A stretch of DNA of 64,000 nt from Clostridia bacterium (lineage in GTDB: Bacteria; Bacillota; Clostridia; TANB77; CAG-508), in the NCBI GenBank assembly GCA_900753165.1, contig CAADYC010000089.1, positions 18,046-82,045 of the forward strand, written 5' to 3'. Position numbers and translations under genes: made by a program. The notes beneath the pieces were generated by a model, which did no database searches, was not told the origin of the DNA, and was given only the letters and a program-made list of their open reading frames with translations. Positions 53,569 to 64,000 of the stretch are shown in pieces. The stretch's first letter is position 1. Every line of letters begins with the position of its first letter.

Positions 53569-53844
53569 ATGGCAGATAAAAAACAAAGAAGAAATAATAA
53601 AAATTATGATGAAGATTATAACCCAAAATTCAGAAAACAAAGAAAAAAAGTTTGTGTTTTATGTAGTGACAAAAATTTCGAATTAGATTACAAAAATGCT
53701 GACCAATTAAAGAAATTTGTTAATGATAAAGGTAAAATCTTACCAAGAAGAACAACAGGATGTTGTGCAAAACATCAAAGAGATATTACTACAGCAGTTA
53801 AAAGAGCTAGACATATTGCTGTATTACCATATGCTCAACAATAA
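53569..53844 (+). CDS. rpsR: Ribosomal protein S18
   Basis: 91 aa; [20 protein letters not shown] with a zinc-type CxxC, then [20 protein letters not shown] and [14 protein letters not shown], diagnostic for S18 (C+ form). GAGGGGG precedes the start. Confidence 0.97.
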   Translation: MADKKQRRNNKNYDEDYNPKFRKQRKKVCVLCSDKNFELDYKNADQLKKFVNDKGKILPRRTTGCCAKHQRDITTAVKRARHIAVLPYAQQ

Positions 53845-53856
53845 TTAGCATATTCT

Positions 53857-53890
53857 AAGACTAGAAATAATTGATATTTCTGGTCTTTTA
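53857..53890 (+). terminator. rpsR operon terminator
   Basis: GACTAGAAAT pairs with ATTTCTGGTC (one G-U), followed by TTTTATTTT. Confidence 0.85.
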
Positions 53891-54005
53891 TTTTATTATA
53901 GGAAAGTTAAATCCTTCATAAAGCAATTAATTATTGTAATTAATTGCAATTTGCTTGAAAATATAGTAAAATATATTAGATTAAAAGAGAAAAGAAGGTA
54001 ATAAA

Positions 54006-55265
54006 ATGTTAGAAAAACTAGGAATTAATACAGCAATAGAAAAATTATCAAAAGAAGTTGAAAATGAAATAAAAGACCAATTTAAAAAAATGGATGAAAT
54101 ATGTGAAAAAAATAGTATTAAAGTATTATCAGCATTTCAAGAATGTAATTTACAAGAAATGCATTTAAATTCATCAACAGGATATGGAATTGATGAAGCA
54201 GGAAGAAACAAAATTGAAGAAATTTATGCAAAAGTATTTAAAGCAGAAGATGCATTGGTACGTGCACAATTTATATCAGGAACACATGCTTTAGCAATAA
54301 CACTTTCAGCACTATTACGTCCAAATGACACAATGATAAGTATAACAGGAGAACCATATGATACGCTTCAAACTGTTATAGGATGTAATGATACAGAAAG
54401 TAAAAGTTCGTTAAAAACATTTGGAATAAAATATGAGCAAATAGAACTTATAGAAAATGATTTTGATATAAAATCAATTCAAGAAAGACTAAAAAAACAA
54501 GATGTAAAATTAGTTGAAATTCAAAGATCAAGAGGATATTCAACAAGAAAAAGTTTGACAATAGAAAAAATCGAAAAAGCAATAAAAGCAATCAGAGAAG
54601 TTAATAAAGATGTAATAATTATGGTTGACAATTGCTATGGAGAATTTGTACAAGATAAAGAACCAATAGAAATTGGAGCTGATATTGCAGTAGGTTCATT
54701 AATGAAAAACTTGGGTGCAGGTATTGCAACATCTGGAGCATATATAGTAGGTAGAAAAGATTTAATAGAGCTATGTGCAGAAAGATTAACTGCACCTGGA
54801 ATTGGAAAAGAAATAGGACCATCATTAGGACAAAATACACAATTGCTAAAAGGTTTATTCTTTGCACCACAAGTTGTAGCTTCAAGTGTAAAAACAGCGA
54901 TATTTGCAAGTAGAATATTAGAAAAATTAGGATATGATGTTGAACCAAAATATGATGAAGTAAGAGCAGATATTGTTCAAACAATAAAACTTGGAAGTGA
55001 AGAGAACTTGGTAAAATTTTGTCAAGGAATTCAAATGGGGTCACCAATAGATTCAAATGTAATTCCATTTCCTAGTGATATGGGAGGTTATGAGGACAAA
55101 GTTATAATGGCAGCTGGAACATTTACAGAGGGTTCAACAATAGAATTGAGTTGCGATGGACCAATACGTGAGCCATTTATTGCTTATATGCAGGGTGGAC
55201 TTACTTATGAGTATGGAAAGTTTGGAATATTAAAGGCAATTCAAAAAATGAATGGTGAAAAATAA
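54006..55265 (+). CDS. PLP enzyme, aluminium-resistance/Met-gamma-lyase family (YnbB-like)
   Basis: 419 aa fold-type I aminotransferase-like protein. NSSTGYGIDEAGRNKIEEIY, FISGTHALAITLSAL, IMVDNCYGEF and the PLP-lysine region GSLMKNLGAGIATSGAYIVG, all typical of this family. Substrate is not established; likely a C-S lyase. AAGAAGG precedes the start. Confidence 0.9.
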   Translation: MLEKLGINTAIEKLSKEVENEIKDQFKKMDEICEKNSIKVLSAFQECNLQEMHLNSSTGYGIDEAGRNKIEEIYAKVFKAEDALVRAQFISGTHALAITLSALLRPNDTMISITGEPYDTLQTVIGCNDTESKSSLKTFGIKYEQIELIENDFDIKSIQERLKKQDVKLVEIQRSRGYSTRKSLTIEKIEKAIKAIREVNKDVIIMVDNCYGEFVQDKEPIEIGADIAVGSLMKNLGAGIATSGAYIVGRKDLIELCAERLTAPGIGKEIGPSLGQNTQLLKGLFFAPQVVASSVKTAIFASRILEKLGYDVEPKYDEVRADIVQTIKLGSEENLVKFCQGIQMGSPIDSNVIPFPSDMGGYEDKVIMAAGTFTEGSTIELSCDGPIREPFIAYMQGGLTYEYGKFGILKAIQKMNGEK

Positions 55266-55275
55266 TTATAAAATA

Positions 55276-55541
55276 TCGGGATTAAGGGGCCACCACATAA
55301 AATCCCGTTATTTATTATTAAATTTATAATTTTTATAGTTATATGTATTAAAATTTCATTCCTTACTGGTCGGAATAATCATATAAATATGTTCAATATA
55401 ATTTCAAAAAATGAAAAATTAATCTGTCTAATCTGTATGAATATGTTTCCTCCCAAACTGCGCGTCATTGTATTTTAATACATATAACTATTAAGTAATT
55501 AAATTAAATCGGGATTTTATGTGGTGGCTCCTTAATCCCGA
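55276..55541. mobile_element. MITE-like element of two inverted REP copies
   Basis: Type B REP copies at 55276-55307 and 55509-55541 are inverted (TCGGGATTAAGGGGCCACCA... and ...GTGGTGGCTCCTTAATCCCGA). Inside lies a second, perfect 20-bp inverted repeat, ATAGTTATATGTATTAAAAT (55335-55354) and its complement (55472-55491). No gene; the RAYT remnant may represent the mobilising enzyme. Confidence 0.7.
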
Positions 55542-55557
55542 TATTTTAGGAGAAAAT

Positions 55558-56883
<1,326 letters not shown>

Positions 56884-56951
56884 AACAAATAAAATGTGCA
56901 ACAAATTAAAATTTAGGATGTGTTTTACATTTAGGAAGGATAAAATGAATT

Positions 56952-57590
56952 ATGGAAAATTTTATTTCAGTTAAAGAAAGTGTACAAACAGAAATAGTTG
57001 TAAAGAAATCTAAATTTATATGTAATTTGATAAGAGTAGAGAACCAAAAAGAAGCAGAAGAATGCATTAAAAAAATAAAAAAGAAATATTATGATGCAAG
57101 ACATAATTGTGTAGCATATAGGGTAATAGAAAATGAGCAAATAGTAGAGAAATCAAGTGATGATGGAGAACCATCTGGAACTGCTGGTGGGCCAATGCTA
57201 AATATATTACAAAAAAATAATTTATGTAATATAGTGGTTATTGTAACAAGATATTTTGGTGGGATATTACTTGGTACAGGAGGTTTAGTAAGAGCGTATT
57301 CTGATGCTACTTTTGAGGCTATAAATATGGCAGAAAAAATAGAAAAATGTATAGGGATAGAAGCGGAAGCAGAACTGGATTATAATAATTTGGAATCTTT
57401 TAAATATTATTGTAAAAAAAATGATATTTATATAAAGAATTGTGATTATTCAAATAAAATTATTTGTAAGATTCAGTTAGAAGAAAGGACTAAAGAAAAA
57501 TTAATAGATGATTTTAATACAAAAAAAGTCAATTTGATAAATTTAAAGGTTTTATCTAAAAAATTAATAGAGAAAAGTATAATAAAATAG
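56952..57590 (+). CDS. YigZ/IMPACT-family protein
   Basis: 212 aa. ARHNCVAYRVIENEQIV, SSDDGEPSGTAGGPMLNIL and VIVTRYFGGILLGTGGLVRA are the UPF0029 signature; C-terminal ferredoxin-like domain. Likely involved in translation or amino acid stress; function unsettled. AGGAAGG lies 12 bases before the start. Confidence 0.93.
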   Translation: MENFISVKESVQTEIVVKKSKFICNLIRVENQKEAEECIKKIKKKYYDARHNCVAYRVIENEQIVEKSSDDGEPSGTAGGPMLNILQKNNLCNIVVIVTRYFGGILLGTGGLVRAYSDATFEAINMAEKIEKCIGIEAEAELDYNNLESFKYYCKKNDIYIKNCDYSNKIICKIQLEERTKEKLIDDFNTKKVNLINLKVLSKKLIEKSIIK

Positions 57591-57618
57591 TATTTTTGTA
57601 AATATTTGGAAAAGACGA

Positions 57619-57676
57619 TTGAAAAACAATTTATTAGGTATTATAATAAGAGCTGTAAAAAATTTACAGTTCTTTA
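57619..57676 (+). promoter_or_regulatory. spo0A promoter and leader hairpin
   Basis: TTGAAA (57619-57624), 17-base spacer, TATAAT (57642-57647). A hairpin AGCTGTAAA/TTTACAGTT follows within the leader and has a short T run; it may terminate the upstream gene or attenuate spo0A. Confidence 0.65.
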
Positions 57677-57757
57677 ATTTGTTGATAATAAAAGATTATA
57701 AAGAATAATCAACATAAAACAAATGAAAAGGGTGGATAAAAACGGGGAGGAAAAATT

Positions 57758-58576
57758 ATGAAAGAAAAAACAACAATCTTAATTGCAGATGACAATCAAG
57801 AGTTTGCTCAAACATTAGCTACTTATATACATGAACAAGATGATATGGAGGTTATTGGAATTGCAAAAGATGGAGAAGAAGCAATAGACATGATAACAAA
57901 TGTTATGCCAGATGTAGCACTATTAGATGTTATAATGCCACATTTAGATGGAATAGGAGTGTTAGAAAAATTAAATATAATAAAATGTGATAAAAAACCA
58001 ATGTGTATTATGCTTTCAGCAGTAGGACAGGATAAAATAACTCAAAGAGCAGTAGGATTAGGTGCAGAATATTATGTTGTAAAGCCATTTGATATCGAGT
58101 TATTGATAAAAAGAATAAAAGAATTGAAAAATTTTAGACCGAATCAAAATGTCAATAATTTTATTACTAAAGAGATTAAACAACAATATGTTGAAATTCC
58201 AAATGATGGAATAAAAAATCAAGAAAATTTAGAGGCACTTGTAACTAATATAATCCATGAGGTTGGTGTTCCTGCACATATAAAAGGATATCAATATTTA
58301 CGTGAAGCAATTATTATGGTTGTTAATGATATTGATGTTATTAATCAAATAACGAAAAGTTTGTATCCAAAAATAGCGATGAAGTTTAATACAACACCAA
58401 GTCGTGTAGAACGTGCAATACGTCATGCAATAGAAGTTGCATGGGGTAGAGGTGACCAAAAGACAGTTGAGAATATTTTTGGTTATACAATTTCGGCAGC
58501 TAAAGGAAAGCCTACAAACAGTGAATTTATAGCTATGATTGCGGATAAATTAAGATTGGAATTAAAGAGTGCATAA
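57758..58576 (+). CDS. spo0A: Sporulation master regulator Spo0A
   Basis: 272 aa. Receiver domain with acidic pocket Asp11-Asp12, phosphoacceptor Asp57 (LLDVIMP) and Lys in YYVVKPFD; C-terminal Spo0A DNA-binding domain ([40 protein letters not shown]). Phosphorylated Spo0A binds TGTCGAA boxes. GGGGAGG precedes the start. Shows the host is or was a spore former. Confidence 0.97.
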   Translation: MKEKTTILIADDNQEFAQTLATYIHEQDDMEVIGIAKDGEEAIDMITNVMPDVALLDVIMPHLDGIGVLEKLNIIKCDKKPMCIMLSAVGQDKITQRAVGLGAEYYVVKPFDIELLIKRIKELKNFRPNQNVNNFITKEIKQQYVEIPNDGIKNQENLEALVTNIIHEVGVPAHIKGYQYLREAIIMVVNDIDVINQITKSLYPKIAMKFNTTPSRVERAIRHAIEVAWGRGDQKTVENIFGYTISAAKGKPTNSEFIAMIADKLRLELKSA

Positions 58577-58586
58577 AAATATGTAT

Positions 58587-58626
58587 AAAAAGACTATTTA
58601 CAGTTACTTTGTAGATAGTCTTTTTA
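58587..58626 (+). terminator. spo0A terminator
   Basis: AAGACTATTTAC pairs with GTAGATAGTCTT (one G-U), with TTTTTATACTTTT after. Confidence 0.85.
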
Positions 58627-58742
58627 TACTTTTACGACCAATGAAATTTTAATATAAAAATTGTTGAAAATACTTTTACAAAAAATAAAAAAGTGATATT
58701 ATATTTAATATATAAAGAATATACAAGAAAAGAGGTTTTTAA

Positions 58743-60862
58743 ATGGCAAGATATTGTAGTAAATGTAATAGAAAAATTGGATTTTTTGAAACAGATTTTG
58801 ATGGAATGTGTGAAAATTGTTATGATGAGTTGCAAAGACAAAAACAATTAAAACAACAAGAAGAAAGAAAAAGAAATTTAGAAATACAGTTTACAAGTAT
58901 AAAAAATAGAATTGTAGAATATATACCATTAATGGAAATATATGCTAGAATGACAGAAGTATATATTCCTTTAGGATTATATGAAACAGAATACCAGTCT
59001 TGTAGTATAATTTTAAAGGAAGTATTAAAAAAATTGGTTGAAATATTACCTGAGAATTTTAAAAAAGATGATATAGATAAAATCAATAATATGGAAACAT
59101 TATTATATATAGCAGAACAAATGAATTATATATTAAAATACGATTATAGGGTAAATACTAAACTAATTAAGAGTGATGAATATTATGATTCAAATCAGCA
59201 GGTATTTTATTCATATATTCGGAAAAAAATATTTTACTTTTGATATTGAAGCAGATCAGAGATACGATGATACTATAGCCAAAGAAATGAAAGAAGAAGA
59301 AAAACATTTAGAAGATTATCGGTCTTGATATAGCACGCTCTATGGATAGGGGTGGAAATTCATATAGTTTAAAAAAATTGCTTGATATTACAAGGGAAAA
59401 ACAACATTTAGTAAAGATAAAAATATTCTATTGTTATGCTTTGGCTATATTATATAATCTTATCTTTTGTGAAAATATAAAAATATTTGAAAATAATGTT
59501 GAGTTAAATAAGATGTATTCTAATCTAGATAAGACAACTGATGATACAGGATATATTGCTGGTAAATTATTTTATATATATGAAAAATTCTATAAAAACT
59601 CTTTTTCAGAACCATTAAATGAAGAAGATTTTTATACACTAATATTTTTAAAAAAACAGTTAAAAATATTAAAAACAACAGATAATAAAGCAATTGAACA
59701 AAAAATGAATAATATCAGTATAGAAAATAAAGAAAGTATAATTTTAGAAGAAATAAAGAAAAGATATTTTTCCGAATTATTAAAAATGAAAAATACCTCT
59801 TCATATAATGAAATACATTTGATGATGAAAACTACTATTTTGCAAATTGTACAAGTAATGAATGAAGATTTAACATTAGATGAATTATTATTAATATTAG
59901 GTCATTTAGATATTTTATCTAATAAGTTATATAATGGTTTAGATACATTTCAAGCAGAGCAAGAAAGAGAAAGACTTTTGAATGGAGATATGTCTAAAGA
60001 AATTGAAATGCAAAAACAGGCAGTAGAATATTCAAATGTTCAAAATGGATACGAATTTGAAGAATATGTAGCTAATTTATACAAGAAATTAGGTTATACA
60101 ATAGAAAAAGTTACAAAAAAGAGTGGTGACCAAGGTGCAGATGTAATTGCATATAAAGATAATAAAAAATATGTAATTCAAGTCAAATTTTATAATAATC
60201 CTGTTGGAAATAAAGCAGTACAAGAAGTGGTTGGTGCAATAGGAATGTATAAAGCAGATAAGGGGATTGTTGTAACTAATAGTACATTCACACCGTCAGC
60301 AATTGAATTAGCGCTTGCAAATAATATAGAGTTAGTAGATGGAACCAAAATTGAAGAATATAAAAAAAATATAGTTAATAATGTAGATGGATTAGTAAAT
60401 GATAACAATTCGGAAGAAGCATATATAAAAAATATAATTATAGTTTGGAAAAATTCGGCAAATGATTTTATAAATGACGATGTAGCAAGGAAGATAATGC
60501 ATATTGGAATATCATATTATAATGTAGTTGATGGAGTATGCGATAATGAAAAAATACAGAAATTTTTAGAGTTACTTGAAAAATATAGTTATTTAGATGA
60601 TGAATTAACTATGTATTATAATTCACTAGAAAAAGAAACAATGGACTTATTTATAAAAGCGGGAATATTTATAGGATATATGATTAAATGTATGAATAAG
60701 AGAGAATACGATAATGATTATGAAGCAATTATGGATACTTATGTCAATGCACCTGATCTAGTAGAAAAAGCTGCACAGGTTTTAGCAGTAAGTAAGTTAT
60801 TAAATATGGATATTGAAGAAACAGCAAATGAAATTTCAAACTATATAGATAATCTTACATAA
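58743..60862 (+). CDS. Zinc-ribbon/Mrr-type nuclease, two CGG +1 frameshifts
   Basis: Segment 1 (58743-59219): zinc ribbon CSKC...CENC and a helical domain ending SYI; CGG 59220-59222. Segment 2 (59221-59319): GKKYFTFDIEADQRYDDTIA...LEDY; CGG 59320-59322. Segment 3 (59321-60862): GLDIARSMDRGGNSYSLKKL, long helical middle, then an Mrr_cat nuclease domain (NGYEFEEYVANLYKKLGYTI, DQGADVIAY, KYVIQVKFY). Each CGG is followed by an in-frame stop within 7 codons, and both shifts join all parts into one 705-aa chain. Catalytic D-QVK pattern is intact. Possibly restriction or DNA repair; host gene. Confidence 0.88.
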
Positions 60863-60926
60863 ATATTTGTAAATTTGATAATATGCTTTTTCAAGAAAAG
60901 GAAGAAACTATGAAAGCTAAAATACT

Positions 60927-60986
60927 ATGTGAATAATTATTGCTTTGATTTCTGATAAACTTAAAATGGAATTAAAAAGAGAATAA
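60927..60986 (+). pseudogene. Remnant of a second spo0A 3' end
   Basis: Encodes IIALISDKLKMELKRE, closely matching the Spo0A C-terminus [16 protein letters not shown], with matching DNA (GAATTAAAAAGAG versus GAATTAAAGAG). A stop lies just upstream and no start is present. Confidence 0.6.
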
Positions 60987-60989
60987 AAG

Positions 60990-61018
60990 AACCGTGTCAA
61001 AATGATGACACGGTTTTT
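60990..61018. terminator. Bidirectional terminator
   Basis: ACCGTGTCA (60991-60999) pairs with TGACACGGT (61006-61014), T tail on plus and TTCTTTTATTC on minus. Confidence 0.85.
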
Positions 61019-61020
61019 GC

Positions 61021-61143
61021 TTATTTTTTTGAAATTACTTTTGAAATTTTCTTTTCATTTTTGCATATACAAGGAGTAAAAAATAAAAAGATTGTTGCAA
61101 ATTCATCCAAAGCTGGTTTTAAATCTTCAAAAAATTCTTTCAT
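61021..61143 (-). CDS. Small peptide (40 aa)
   Basis: AAAGGACTTGAC precedes ATG 61143. MKEFFEDLKPALDEFATIFL, a short amphipathic helix followed by a CIC motif and basic tail. Ends at a bidirectional terminator. Function unknown. Confidence 0.45.
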   Translation of the reverse strand: MKEFFEDLKPALDEFATIFLFFTPCICKNEKKISKVISKK

Positions 61144-61280
61144 GTCAAGTCCTTTCATAAGCTTGGTTATTAAGTATCAATATAATTATATCACAAAATA
61201 ATGGCAAATATCAATGAAAACACAAAAAATCACAATTATTTACATAAAACATATAATAATAATAGGGAGGTGAAGGTAAA

Positions 61281-61664
61281 ATGGCAGATGTAAAATTAAG
61301 CAATATAGCTAATGTAACAGGAACTTACGACTCAGTACCAACAACACTAACATCAGAAGCAGTAATAACAGAAATGATAGCAGGATTAACAATTGTAAAA
61401 GTAGCAGATAAACAAAACTGGGCTAGTGGAAAATTAACGTATACAATCACAATAACAAATGGTGCAGAAAATGCATTTGAAACACCAACAATAACTGACA
61501 CATTAGATCCTGCATTAATCAAACTAGTTGCAGACAGTGTAGAAGTCGATGGTACAAAAGCAGAATACAATTATAGTGATACAACAGGAGAATTGAGCGT
61601 AGTTCTAGGAACAATCGAAGTTGGAGCAAAATCTGTAATTACCTTTCAAGTACAAAAAGTGTAG
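61281..61664 (+). CDS. DUF11-like small beta protein
   Basis: 127 aa without a signal peptide. KLTYTITITNGAENAFETPT, ITDTLDPALIKLVADSVEVD and GELSVVLGTIEVGAKSVITF are the DUF11/conserved-repeat pattern of surface proteins. GGGAGGTGAAGG precedes the start. Role unknown; perhaps a coat or surface-layer component. Confidence 0.8.
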   Translation: MADVKLSNIANVTGTYDSVPTTLTSEAVITEMIAGLTIVKVADKQNWASGKLTYTITITNGAENAFETPTITDTLDPALIKLVADSVEVDGTKAEYNYSDTTGELSVVLGTIEVGAKSVITFQVQKV

Positions 61665-61665
61665 T

Positions 61666-61926
61666 AATGCTTGGAAAGAAATAAAAAATATTGCTATTGT
61701 CGAAAGCAATGGTAAATTATATAGAAGTAATGAAGTAATTGTTTATAATAAATATTATGGAAAGAAATGTAAATCTAAAATGATATATTATGACGAAGAT
61801 TGTGAAAATACATACAAGATTAAGGTTATAAAATATTGTAAAAAAGGTCAAGTAAGTTATAAAATTTGTGTTACTGTATATAATAAAAATACTAATAAAA
61901 AATATAAATTTAAATTTAGAATGTAA
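61666..61926 (+). pseudogene. Open frame without a start, possible gene remnant
   Basis: 86 sense codons in another frame after the DUF11 gene: NAWKEIKNIAIVESNGKLYR and YYGKKCKSKMIYYDEDCENT. No start codon or ribosome site near its 5' end. Either a decayed gene or a C-terminal domain once fused to the DUF11 protein; no CGG at the junction. Confidence 0.45.
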
Positions 61927-61930
61927 AAAG

Positions 61931-61976
61931 AAACCAAGAATTTTAGTAGTATAACTTACTATTATTCTTGGTTTTA
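61931..61976 (+). terminator. Hairpin terminator
   Basis: AAACCAAGAAT pairs with ATTCTTGGTTT, with an inner TAGTA/TTACTA stem. Confidence 0.8.
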
Positions 61977-62020
61977 TATATTATAGAAAGGTTTGAGGAG
62001 CTTCTTATAATATAAATATT

Positions 62021-63685
62021 TTATTCCAAAATTTCCGAACTTAAAATCCAATTAATCAAAGTAGAATAAGTCTCACCATTATACAAAGGTTCGTTAATTT
62101 TAAATAAAATACCAGTATCAACAGACCATGAAATTGATGTAGTTTTTGTTGTACCTTCATTAGGAGAACCAGAATAAATCAAAGTAGGTTCTTTACTTAA
62201 CAATGTAATTTTTTGATTATCATCTATAAATACTAGTGAATCAGGTAAAGTGTGACTATTATCAGAAGTAGAAAGAGGCGCATCAATATACGCATATAAA
62301 TACCAATTTGTACTAATTGCTCTAGAATCAACAACAGACATAGTTACAGTTTTATCTTTTCTACCTAAAATTACAGGGCCTGTTTTAACAATAGGTCTTT
62401 GAAATTCCAATTTTGATGGAGCATTACGCAATTCTAAATTTCCAAAATCAATAAATCTTAGAGTTTTTGCAGTTTGAAATGTCAAGAGACTTAATGCAGG
62501 TAAAGTTTCAAGTTCTGTTTCAGTAAAATTATTGCTTGATATAGTTGTTTTAGAAGATGTAACACTAGCAACAATAGACAAATCTTCTTCATTTGACTTA
62601 TACCATGAGTATAATGGGTTATTTTCTAAAACTCCTGTACTAATTAAAGTCGGAGAAGTTAACCAATAATCTAATTTGCCACAGTTAATGTTAAATGTTG
62701 CAGTATTAGAAAAAGATAGACAAGCATTTGTACTGTTATACAAGATTATGCTTTTTGGGTTGTTAATATTAAATGCCGAAGAAGATGTGCTAAACAAAAG
62801 AAGTGGGGCACTATTTTGATAATTTGCTTCTAGATACAATGTTGCATTTTTATTAACAGTAAAATCACCTCTGCATGAAATTGTTGCATAACTACTGTTT
62901 GTTTGTGTTTGAATAACTGAAAAACTGCTGTTTTCATCAACTAAAACATTTGATGCTTGATGACTATTGTTGCGGAAAAAACCATATCTGGTTTTTACAG
63001 AAAATGAAGCATTTTTATTAATAATTACACCAACATAATTTCCGGAAGAGTAAATTATATCTCTTGTGGTTGTAATAGAAACATTAGCATTTCCTAAAAT
63101 TTCTAGTGATGGTGAAGTGCTATATCCTCTAAACCAAAATGCAGAATCACCTGTTGAGTTATGGATTATCGTTGTATTTCCACCGATTTGGATTTTTGCG
63201 GTTTCTCCAACTTCATTTGCAACACTTGTAGTGGAGTCGATTATATTTACAGTCAAATTTTCATATATGGATAGACCACTAGGATGATAAGTTATTTGAG
63301 GTCCATTGTATGTAAGATTTTTGTATGTTATTACCACATTTTGATGTGCAGTACTTTCAGAAACAAATATTAACCCATAATAATTTTTTCCTACAACATT
63401 AAGATTTTGAACTGTTACATGGATACTACTATTTGTACGAACTCCTATTGCATTATTACTGTCTGCACTATTCATATCTGTGTATGTGTGTATTGTTCCA
63501 GTTCCATCTGTTGGGTAAAGACCATCTATTGTAACTTCACTTTTGGTGCCCAGAATTGTAATTCCCTGTGCTAGTGTGATGTCTTTTGCTAAATAGATAT
63601 GTGTAATTGTGTTGTCTGCTTCTAGGATGCTTTTTAGTTCTGCTGATGTTTCAACAGCGACTGTTGTGTCATTGATTGTTATCAT
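62021..63685 (-). CDS. Beta-helix (pectate-lyase-like) surface protein
   Basis: 554 aa. Repeated short strands with Asn/Ser/Thr-rich turns (HIYLAKDITLAQGITI, KSEVTIDGLYPTDGTGTIHT, QNVVITYKNLTYNG) fit a parallel beta-helix like the pectate-lyase-like adhesive domains of Clostridia. No signal peptide or sorting motif. The Trp-rich C-terminus (SISWSVDTGILFKINEPLYN) may be a receptor or anchor domain. Likely adhesin or cell-surface protein. Confidence 0.75.
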   Translation of the reverse strand: MITINDTTVAVETSAELKSILEADNTITHIYLAKDITLAQGITILGTKSEVTIDGLYPTDGTGTIHTYTDMNSADSNNAIGVRTNSSIHVTVQNLNVVGKNYYGLIFVSESTAHQNVVITYKNLTYNGPQITYHPSGLSIYENLTVNIIDSTTSVANEVGETAKIQIGGNTTIIHNSTGDSAFWFRGYSTSPSLEILGNANVSITTTRDIIYSSGNYVGVIINKNASFSVKTRYGFFRNNSHQASNVLVDENSSFSVIQTQTNSSYATISCRGDFTVNKNATLYLEANYQNSAPLLLFSTSSSAFNINNPKSIILYNSTNACLSFSNTATFNINCGKLDYWLTSPTLISTGVLENNPLYSWYKSNEEDLSIVASVTSSKTTISSNNFTETELETLPALSLLTFQTAKTLRFIDFGNLELRNAPSKLEFQRPIVKTGPVILGRKDKTVTMSVVDSRAISTNWYLYAYIDAPLSTSDNSHTLPDSLVFIDDNQKITLLSKEPTLIYSGSPNEGTTKTTSISWSVDTGILFKINEPLYNGETYSTLINWILSSEILE

Positions 63686-63705
63686 TTTGAACTCCTTTTT
63701 TGATG

Positions 63706-63735
63706 GCGGGATTGAGGGACGTTCCTTAAATTCCG
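63706..63735. repeat. Degenerate REP-like copy
   Basis: GGCGGGATTGAGGGACGTTCC and AAATTCCG: a diverged type A palindrome just upstream of the beta-helix gene start. Confidence 0.6.
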
Positions 63736-64000
63736 TTTTTATTTTATTATAATTAGGATGGAAAAATAATATGTGAAAAAATTTTCAAATTAAAAATTAG
63801 TTGAAGATAAACTAGTTGAACTAATTTTAGATGGCAGATTAAATGAAAGTAAATTAGTAAAGCTTATTATAAATGATAAAAATGAAACAAATATAAAGAC
63901 TAATATTAAATTAGAAAAACTCTAGTGAACATGTTATATTGCCTTGAAACAAGCACTTTTGTGCTATAGCATAATTAACAAAAAAATGCAAGTTTCAATA
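63736..64000. pseudogene. Region with an open frame lacking a start
   Basis: 63794-63925 is an open frame (LVEDKLVELILDGRLNESKL) with a stop directly upstream and no start codon; probably a gene fragment. Otherwise AT-rich with no recognisable gene to the window end. Confidence 0.35.

Noticed and set aside
55519..55557. Upstream ATG for the BaiN-like flavoprotein
   Set aside because: It lies inside a REP palindrome; ATG 55558 has the ribosome site and begins the Rossmann strand correctly.

Overview
The window comes from a low-GC, spore-forming Firmicute, most likely an uncultured Clostridia member. The evidence is AT-rich coding with AGA as the main Arg codon, a Spo0A master regulator, a YtaF-type sporulation membrane protein and a four-subunit pyruvate:ferredoxin oxidoreductase. 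Bases 1 to about 38,690 are one nearly complete siphovirus-type prophage; its left end lies outside the window. The rest is host chromosome.

Prophage layout. A large serine recombinase (1-1038, minus) and a LexA/CI-type repressor (minus) sit beside a divergent early promoter with three GTTGAA-N5-TTCAAC operators. The early block (2.0-11.1 kb) holds a Cro-like protein, a Rad52/DdrA-like annealing protein, NinB-like, HNH, DnaD-like, RusA, MT-A70 methylase, YopX and HAD proteins. A sigma-like activator (11846-12322) precedes a late promoter with three 11-bp-phased repeats, a tandem Tad2-like (DUF2829) protein, two tRNAs and a structured RNA. Packaging, head and tail genes fill 14.8-33.4 kb, interrupted by a tRNA-Leu-like RNA and a self-contained moron cassette. 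Holin-like and endolysin genes follow. The right arm (35.2-38.7 kb) carries accessory genes: an AP2 protein, an AbrB-like regulator, a candidate type I toxin/antisense RNA pair and a Spo0E-like phosphatase.

Chromosome layout. A decayed RAYT transposase flanked by inverted REP-like palindromes, porGDAB (minus), a pseudopilin-RCC1 protein, smc, ytaF (minus), a Ca2+-type P-ATPase, rpsF-ssb-rpsR, a Met-gamma-lyase-family enzyme, a MITE-like hairpin element, a BaiN/HI0933-type flavoprotein, a YigZ protein, spo0A, a zinc-ribbon/Mrr nuclease, a DUF11-like protein and a beta-helix surface protein.

Main discovery. Ten genes, phage and host, are broken into two or three reading frames at twelve places. 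Every break is the same: an in-frame CGG codon after which reading must move +1, so that GGN (Gly) is decoded. By eye I found no CGG used as an ordinary sense codon in any other gene of the window, including the 1182-codon smc. The simplest reading is that CGG has no normal decoder in this organism and is read through by +1 frameshifting or as a quadruplet CGGN. Other notable signals are paired TTCGAC boxes with identical geometry at two moron promoters (a possible Spo0A link between phage accessory genes and sporulation), a small RNA whose loop is complementary to the early mRNA, and an antisense-RNA toxin module.
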